Of a DNA stretch of 25,050 bases, positions 22,782-25,050 are shown one piece after another. The notes below the pieces were generated by a model that saw only the letters and a list, made by a program, of their open reading frames with translations, was not told where the DNA came from and searched no databases. Every line of letters starts with the position of its first letter. Position 1 is the first letter of the stretch. Source of the DNA: a virus; the IMG/VR virus record IMGVR_UViG_3300025128_000310, positions 1 through 25,050 of that record. One strand, written 5' to 3'. The translations under genes were made by a program, and so were the position numbers.

Positions 22782-23293
22782 TGCCTATTGAAACAGATGA
22801 AACCGGGAGCTGGCACACGAACTGTGAGCGAGCGGAAGAATTTAAGTCGGGAAACCCGGAGGATTACGAAACGGCTTTGAAGAAGTTAGCAGAGCTTGAA
22901 GATATACGTCTCCGAATCAAAGAGTTGCGAGAAATAGAAACAGACCTCTGCGCTGAAGTTTATGAGCTACTTCCAAAGAAAGAGATGGATATCGGAGGAA
23001 TAGGTCGAGTAACAAAATCGATGGGTTCCTCAAAGAAGTGGGATCACGAAGGTTTATGGTACACGTTATCTGCAAGAGCAAGAGATAAACGAATAACAAA
23101 AGTAGATCCCGAAACCGGAGAGATTACCGTCCGAGAATCCGTTGAAGCGGCTACGATGCGAATCTTGAAAGAGTGCTCCTATGTCTCTTACTGGCGAGCC
23201 GGGAAGCTGACTGAATATGGAGTTGATAAGGACGAATACTGCGAGACTACTTGGACGAAACCCGGAATAAGAATCCAAGGCATTAAGGGATAA
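22781..23293 (+). CDS. Conserved actinophage-type protein, unknown function (170 aa)
   Basis: The N-terminal half is coiled coil ('ALKKLAELEDIRLRIKELRE'), then 'LLPKKEMDIGGIGRVTKSMG', 'WDHEGLWYTLSARARDKR', 'VDPETGEITVRESVEAA' and 'CSYVSYWRAGKLTEYGVDKD' followed by EYCETTW. The tail 'YWR...L...G.D.DEYC' with 'VDPETGE' is a pattern I recognise from phages of Actinobacteria; it has no assigned role. The gene carries several CCGG sites, unlike the single plus-strand morons. Confidence 0.78.
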   Translation: MPIETDETGSWHTNCERAEEFKSGNPEDYETALKKLAELEDIRLRIKELREIETDLCAEVYELLPKKEMDIGGIGRVTKSMGSSKKWDHEGLWYTLSARARDKRITKVDPETGEITVRESVEAATMRILKECSYVSYWRAGKLTEYGVDKDEYCETTWTKPGIRIQGIKG

Positions 23294-23320
23294 AGCGAAG
23301 CGGTAACTGTTATCATTATT

Positions 23321-23398
23321 GAAGTGGGGATATAAGGGTAGAACCACTTTGAACACCAAGGTAGGAAGTTGCTTCCAAAATCTCCTTACCTATCTTGG
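23321..23398 (+). ncRNA. Structured 3' region, candidate small RNA with a loop complementary to the leaders
   Basis: The 237 bases between 23293 and 23530 hold no gene. GAAGTGG (23321-23327) can pair with CCACTTT (23344-23350). AGGTAGGAAG (23359-23368) can pair with CTCCTTACCT (23382-23391, one bulge), leaving TTGCTTCC in the loop. GTTGCTTCCA (23368-23377) is the exact complement of TGGAAGCAAC in leader copies 1 and 2, and TTGCTTCC matches all four. A terminator follows. Local GGAAG/CTTCC pairing is an alternative fold. Confidence 0.35.
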
Positions 23399-23439
23399 GA
23401 AGCCCCGAGAGAGCTTTCTCTCGGGGCTTCTTTCTTTTT
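23399..23439 (+). terminator. Intrinsic terminator of the HTH operon
   Basis: GAAGCCCCGAGAGA and TCTCTCGGGGCTTC form a perfect 14-bp stem with loop GCTT, followed by TTTCTTTTT. This is the strongest terminator in the window. Confidence 0.93.
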
Positions 23440-23461
23440 CCGAGTAAATACCTAAATAATC

Positions 23462-23490
23462 TGGTAATACCGGGATATAAGAACTAGGTT
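23462..23490 (+). promoter_or_regulatory. Promoter of the 68-aa gene
   Basis: TGGTAA (23462-23467), 17-base spacer beginning TACCGGG, and TAGGTT (23485-23490). The -35 and early spacer match the promoter at 15707, which suggests common control. ATG (23497) lies six bases downstream. Confidence 0.55.
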
Positions 23491-23496
23491 TGACTT

Positions 23497-23531
23497 ATGG
23501 AAGCAATTAATAACAAAGGAGAGAATTCCAT
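23497..23531 (+). promoter_or_regulatory. Conserved GGAAGCAA leader hairpin, copy 4
   Basis: ATGGAA (23497-23502) pairs with TTCCAT (23526-23531), covering the start codon; CAAAGGAG is in the loop. The upstream ATG is in frame, 11 codons before the main start, reading MEAINNKGENS. Confidence 0.65.
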
Positions 23532-23736
23532 GAAAGTAACTAGTATTCGATACTTCAAGACCAACCGTGGTGTTGGTTACGAAGCAAAAACCGCAAACGG
23601 AAGTATTCTTAATGACGGTGACGGTGGTCCAACCTATTTCATAGGAGATACGCCAGAAGCAAATAAGAAATATAGAGATCTCAGCGAATTTAAGTTGGAA
23701 GAATATATTGATATCTATGAAGGAGTAAATCAATAG
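23530..23736 (+). CDS. Hypothetical 68-aa moron-like protein
   Basis: The function is not recognised. It begins MKVTSIRYFKTNRGVGYEAK: a beta-rich N-terminus, then 'ILNDGDGGPTYFIGDTPE' and an acidic helical tail 'FKLEEYIDIYEGVNQ'. It is a single AT-rich gene with no CCGG, its own promoter, hairpin leader and terminator. A leaderless start at 23497 would give a 79-aa form. Confidence 0.75.
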   Translation: MKVTSIRYFKTNRGVGYEAKTANGSILNDGDGGPTYFIGDTPEANKKYRDLSEFKLEEYIDIYEGVNQ

Positions 23737-23746
23737 CAAGCTCGTC

Positions 23747-23797
23747 AGCTCCTCCGGTCAGTGTCCGCAAACAGACCGGAGGAGCTTTCGTATTTTT
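23747..23797 (+). terminator. Intrinsic terminator after the 68-aa gene
   Basis: AGCTCCTCCGGTC (23747-23759) and GACCGGAGGAGCT (23774-23786) form a perfect 13-bp stem with a 14-base loop, followed by TTCGTATTTTT. The end touches the stop of the convergent nuclease gene. Confidence 0.88.
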
Positions 23798-24161
23798 AGC
23801 GCTTTCCTCCGTCATAAACGGTTGCGTGTCCTAGCGCTATCATCTCATCGTTCAGGCTCGCTCCGTCAGTATTTAGGATATTCCCAAGGATCCTCCCGAA
23901 CTTTCCCTTCTTATCTAACTGCGTTTGTATGATTACCGCATCGCAGTTACCTATCCAGTCTTCTACAAATCGCTTTGCTTCGAGTCCCTTCTGCTTCTCT
24001 ACCAAGTCCCGGGTTCGTGATTCCGGTGCGTTAATACCAGCGAATCTAACCCTTGCTTGTAAATGTAAATCAAACCCAAGGTCGAGAGTTACGTCTATTG
24101 TGTCTCCGTCTACTACTCTCTCAACTTTAGCTCTGTAATGATATAGGTTATTCTTACTCAT
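23796..24161 (-). CDS. Thermonuclease (SNase-fold) protein
   Basis: The motifs of this 121-aa protein match staphylococcal nuclease: 'VERVVDGDTIDVTLDLG' (Asp18, Asp20, Thr21), 'RVRFAGINAPESRTRD' (Arg39 and Glu47, the counterparts of Arg35 and Glu43) and 'KKGKFGRILGNI' with Arg90 (counterpart of Arg87). All catalytic residues appear present, so it should be an active Ca2+-dependent nuclease. It has no signal peptide and would act in the cell, perhaps in host DNA breakdown. It overlaps the upstream stop as ATGA. Confidence 0.92.
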   Translation of the reverse strand: MSKNNLYHYRAKVERVVDGDTIDVTLDLGFDLHLQARVRFAGINAPESRTRDLVEKQKGLEAKRFVEDWIGNCDAVIIQTQLDKKGKFGRILGNILNTDGASLNDEMIALGHATVYDGGKR

Positions 24162-24424
24162 TTCTTCTCCTCCGAAGATGGAGCGGAGTTCATTCTAAAC
24201 GCCGAATCCAGTTCTTCCATTGTAATTTTTCCATCGTCCGCATAGGCCGCGGCGAGTTTCTGAATAACAGTAGCGGTAGCGGTAAGCCCGGAGAGAAGCG
24301 CCGCCTTGTAAACCGGGATGCCACCGATAATACTTGCTCCTCCGATCACCGCCATCGCTTGATACACAAAAGTTGCGGCGATTCTTCCGAATACGCTTCC
24401 TACAGTCGCTACTGTCTTATTCAT
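24158..24424 (-). CDS. Small membrane protein, holin candidate (88 aa)
   Basis: Residues ~12-55 are hydrophobic, with two likely helices ('IAATFVYQAMAVIGGASIIG', 'VYKAALLSGLTATATVIQKL'). A charged C-terminus 'AYADDGKITMEELDSAFRMN' resembles an EF-hand-like loop found in some phage holin-type proteins. Size, two membrane segments and charged tail fit a holin, which would open the membrane at lysis. It overlaps both neighbours by 4 bases. Confidence 0.6.
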   Translation of the reverse strand: MNKTVATVGSVFGRIAATFVYQAMAVIGGASIIGGIPVYKAALLSGLTATATVIQKLAAAYADDGKITMEELDSAFRMNSAPSSEEKK

Positions 24425-24597
24425 TTATTGTCTTGCCAATGTTCGATAGCAACTCCGATAAGGTGCGCTACTAAAGCAATCGCTGAGATGTATATACCTT
24501 TTTGTAGAGTGCTTCCGCTCAGTGTGATTAGCACGAGCAGAGTTCCTCCTATTGTTAAAGATAAAAATAGTATCTCTTTCGATAATCTTTCAAACAT
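24421..24597 (-). CDS. Second small membrane protein (58 aa)
   Basis: It starts ATG 24597 (MFERLSKEI) and ends TGA overlapping the next ATG. Two hydrophobic helices: 'LFLSLTIGGTLLVLITLSG' and 'YISAIALVAHLIGVAIEHW', with a short turn. It may be a holin partner, antiholin or second holin. It lies 2 bases after the upstream acidic protein's stop. Confidence 0.6.
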   Translation of the reverse strand: MFERLSKEILFLSLTIGGTLLVLITLSGSTLQKGIYISAIALVAHLIGVAIEHWQDNK

Positions 24598-24599
24598 AT

Positions 24600-25049
24600 T
24601 TATCTGTTCCTTCCTCTCCCTCGAGAGCCCGGTCCGCTTGCTGTTCCGGCTCCGCCGGGAGTAATTCCTGTTGTTGTCGGTGCTGGTCTTATCTGAGTTG
24701 CTACTGTTGAAACAACCGCTGTCGCCGCTACGACTGTCCTCCGCTCCTCTACAGTAATGTTTTGACCGGAAGCAACGTAATCATCGAAAGCACCGCTGAA
24801 TACATTTACTTCTTCCTGAAACTCTTCCTTAACACTGTCGTCCGCTTGTATGAAGATTTCAGGTTTATCCTCAAATAATTCTTCAAGCGCTTCTTCCCCG
24901 GCTTCTTCAATGAAATCAGGGTTATCTTCAATAATTTCCTCGAGAACATCGTCCTCCTCGAGTTGCTCAATAAGTTCTTCAAGCGCTCCTTCTTCTTCAA
25001 GTAGCTCCTCAATATCAACTTCTTCAAGGTCTAGATCCGGATCATCTTC
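24600..25049 (-). CDS. C-terminal part of a very acidic protein (runs off the right edge)
   Basis: These are 149 residues of an ORF still open at the window end. The first ~85 are strongly acidic and repetitive (EEL, EEI, LEE blocks such as 'LEELIEQLEEDDVLEEIIED'). Then come 'FQEEVNVFSGAFDDYVASGQ', 'NITVEERRTVVAATAVVSTV' and a Thr/Pro/Gly-rich tail ending GSRGRGRNR. The acidic block and basic tail suggest a virion-structural or DNA-mimic-like region, but I do not recognise the protein. The shorter ORF in another frame (24806-25027) is a shadow of the repeat. Confidence 0.75.
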   Translation of the reverse strand, partial: EDDPDLDLEEVDIEELLEEEGALEELIEQLEEDDVLEEIIEDNPDFIEEAGEEALEELFEDKPEIFIQADDSVKEEFQEEVNVFSGAFDDYVASGQNITVEERRTVVAATAVVSTVATQIRPAPTTTGITPGGAGTASGPGSRGRGRNR

Positions 25050-25050
25050 C

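Noticed and set aside
24806-25027. 73-codon minus ORF rich in Lys and Leu
   Set aside because: Frame shadow of the acidic GAA/CTT-rich repeat of the edge gene.
1-25050. CRISPR array, insertion sequence, integrase or attachment site
   Set aside because: No regular repeat-spacer pattern, transposase, recombinase or repeat pair suited to att sites was seen.

Overview
The window is part of a tailed double-stranded DNA phage, most likely a siphovirus: it has a long tape-measure protein and tail-tube proteins, and I see no sheath. Several accessory proteins resemble families that recur in phages of Actinobacteria: the 71-aa Cys/His protein, the PAPS-reductase-like protein, the 158-aa protein and the 170-aa protein ending near 'DEYCETTW'. 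Together with the secreted lysozyme and apparently leaderless promoters, they point to an actinobacterial host. That host call is inference. No integrase, repressor or tRNA was seen.

Layout. Most genes lie on the minus strand and read right to left. From 12.5 to 0.56 kb is the virion module: small terminase, a 10-bp-phased repeat array, large terminase, portal, MuF-like protein, a 54-aa protein, two tail-tube-like paralogues, tail chaperones G and G-T (a -1 frameshift at GGGAAAA), tape measure, distal tail protein, tail fibre and a 41-aa protein. No major capsid gene is visible where one is expected. From 15.6 to 12.5 kb is a coupled cluster: ParB-like protein, asparagine-synthetase-like PP-loop enzyme, C5-cytosine DNA methyltransferase and CmoA-like enzyme. 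From 22.2 to 16.1 kb are DNA-metabolism and accessory genes: RusA, HNH, a second PP-loop protein, a second C5-methyltransferase with an overlapping ORF, a secreted lysozyme, a winged-helix replication-type protein and a probable recombination protein. From 25 to 23.8 kb are a truncated acidic protein, two membrane proteins (holin candidates) and a nuclease of the SNase fold.

Four plus-strand units interrupt this order: single genes at 22-513, 7918-8091, 15775-16044 and 23530-23736, plus an operon at 22345-23293. They look like morons, with their own promoters, mostly their own terminators, and a shared GGAAGCAA leader that can fold over the ribosome-binding site.

The main candidate for a new system is the 15.6-12.5 kb cluster. 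The first methyltransferase has Arg in place of the Asn of motif X (GRAVPP, not GNAVPP). In engineered M.MpeI, replacing this Asn with a basic residue lets the enzyme use carboxy-SAM. The next gene resembles CmoA, the carboxy-SAM synthase, and the gene before it is an asparagine-synthetase-like enzyme that could amidate a carboxylate. The inferred pathway is cytosine to 5-carboxymethylcytosine to an amide in phage DNA. The second methyltransferase keeps the normal Asn. The sequence is also strongly enriched in CCGG, a possible modification target.
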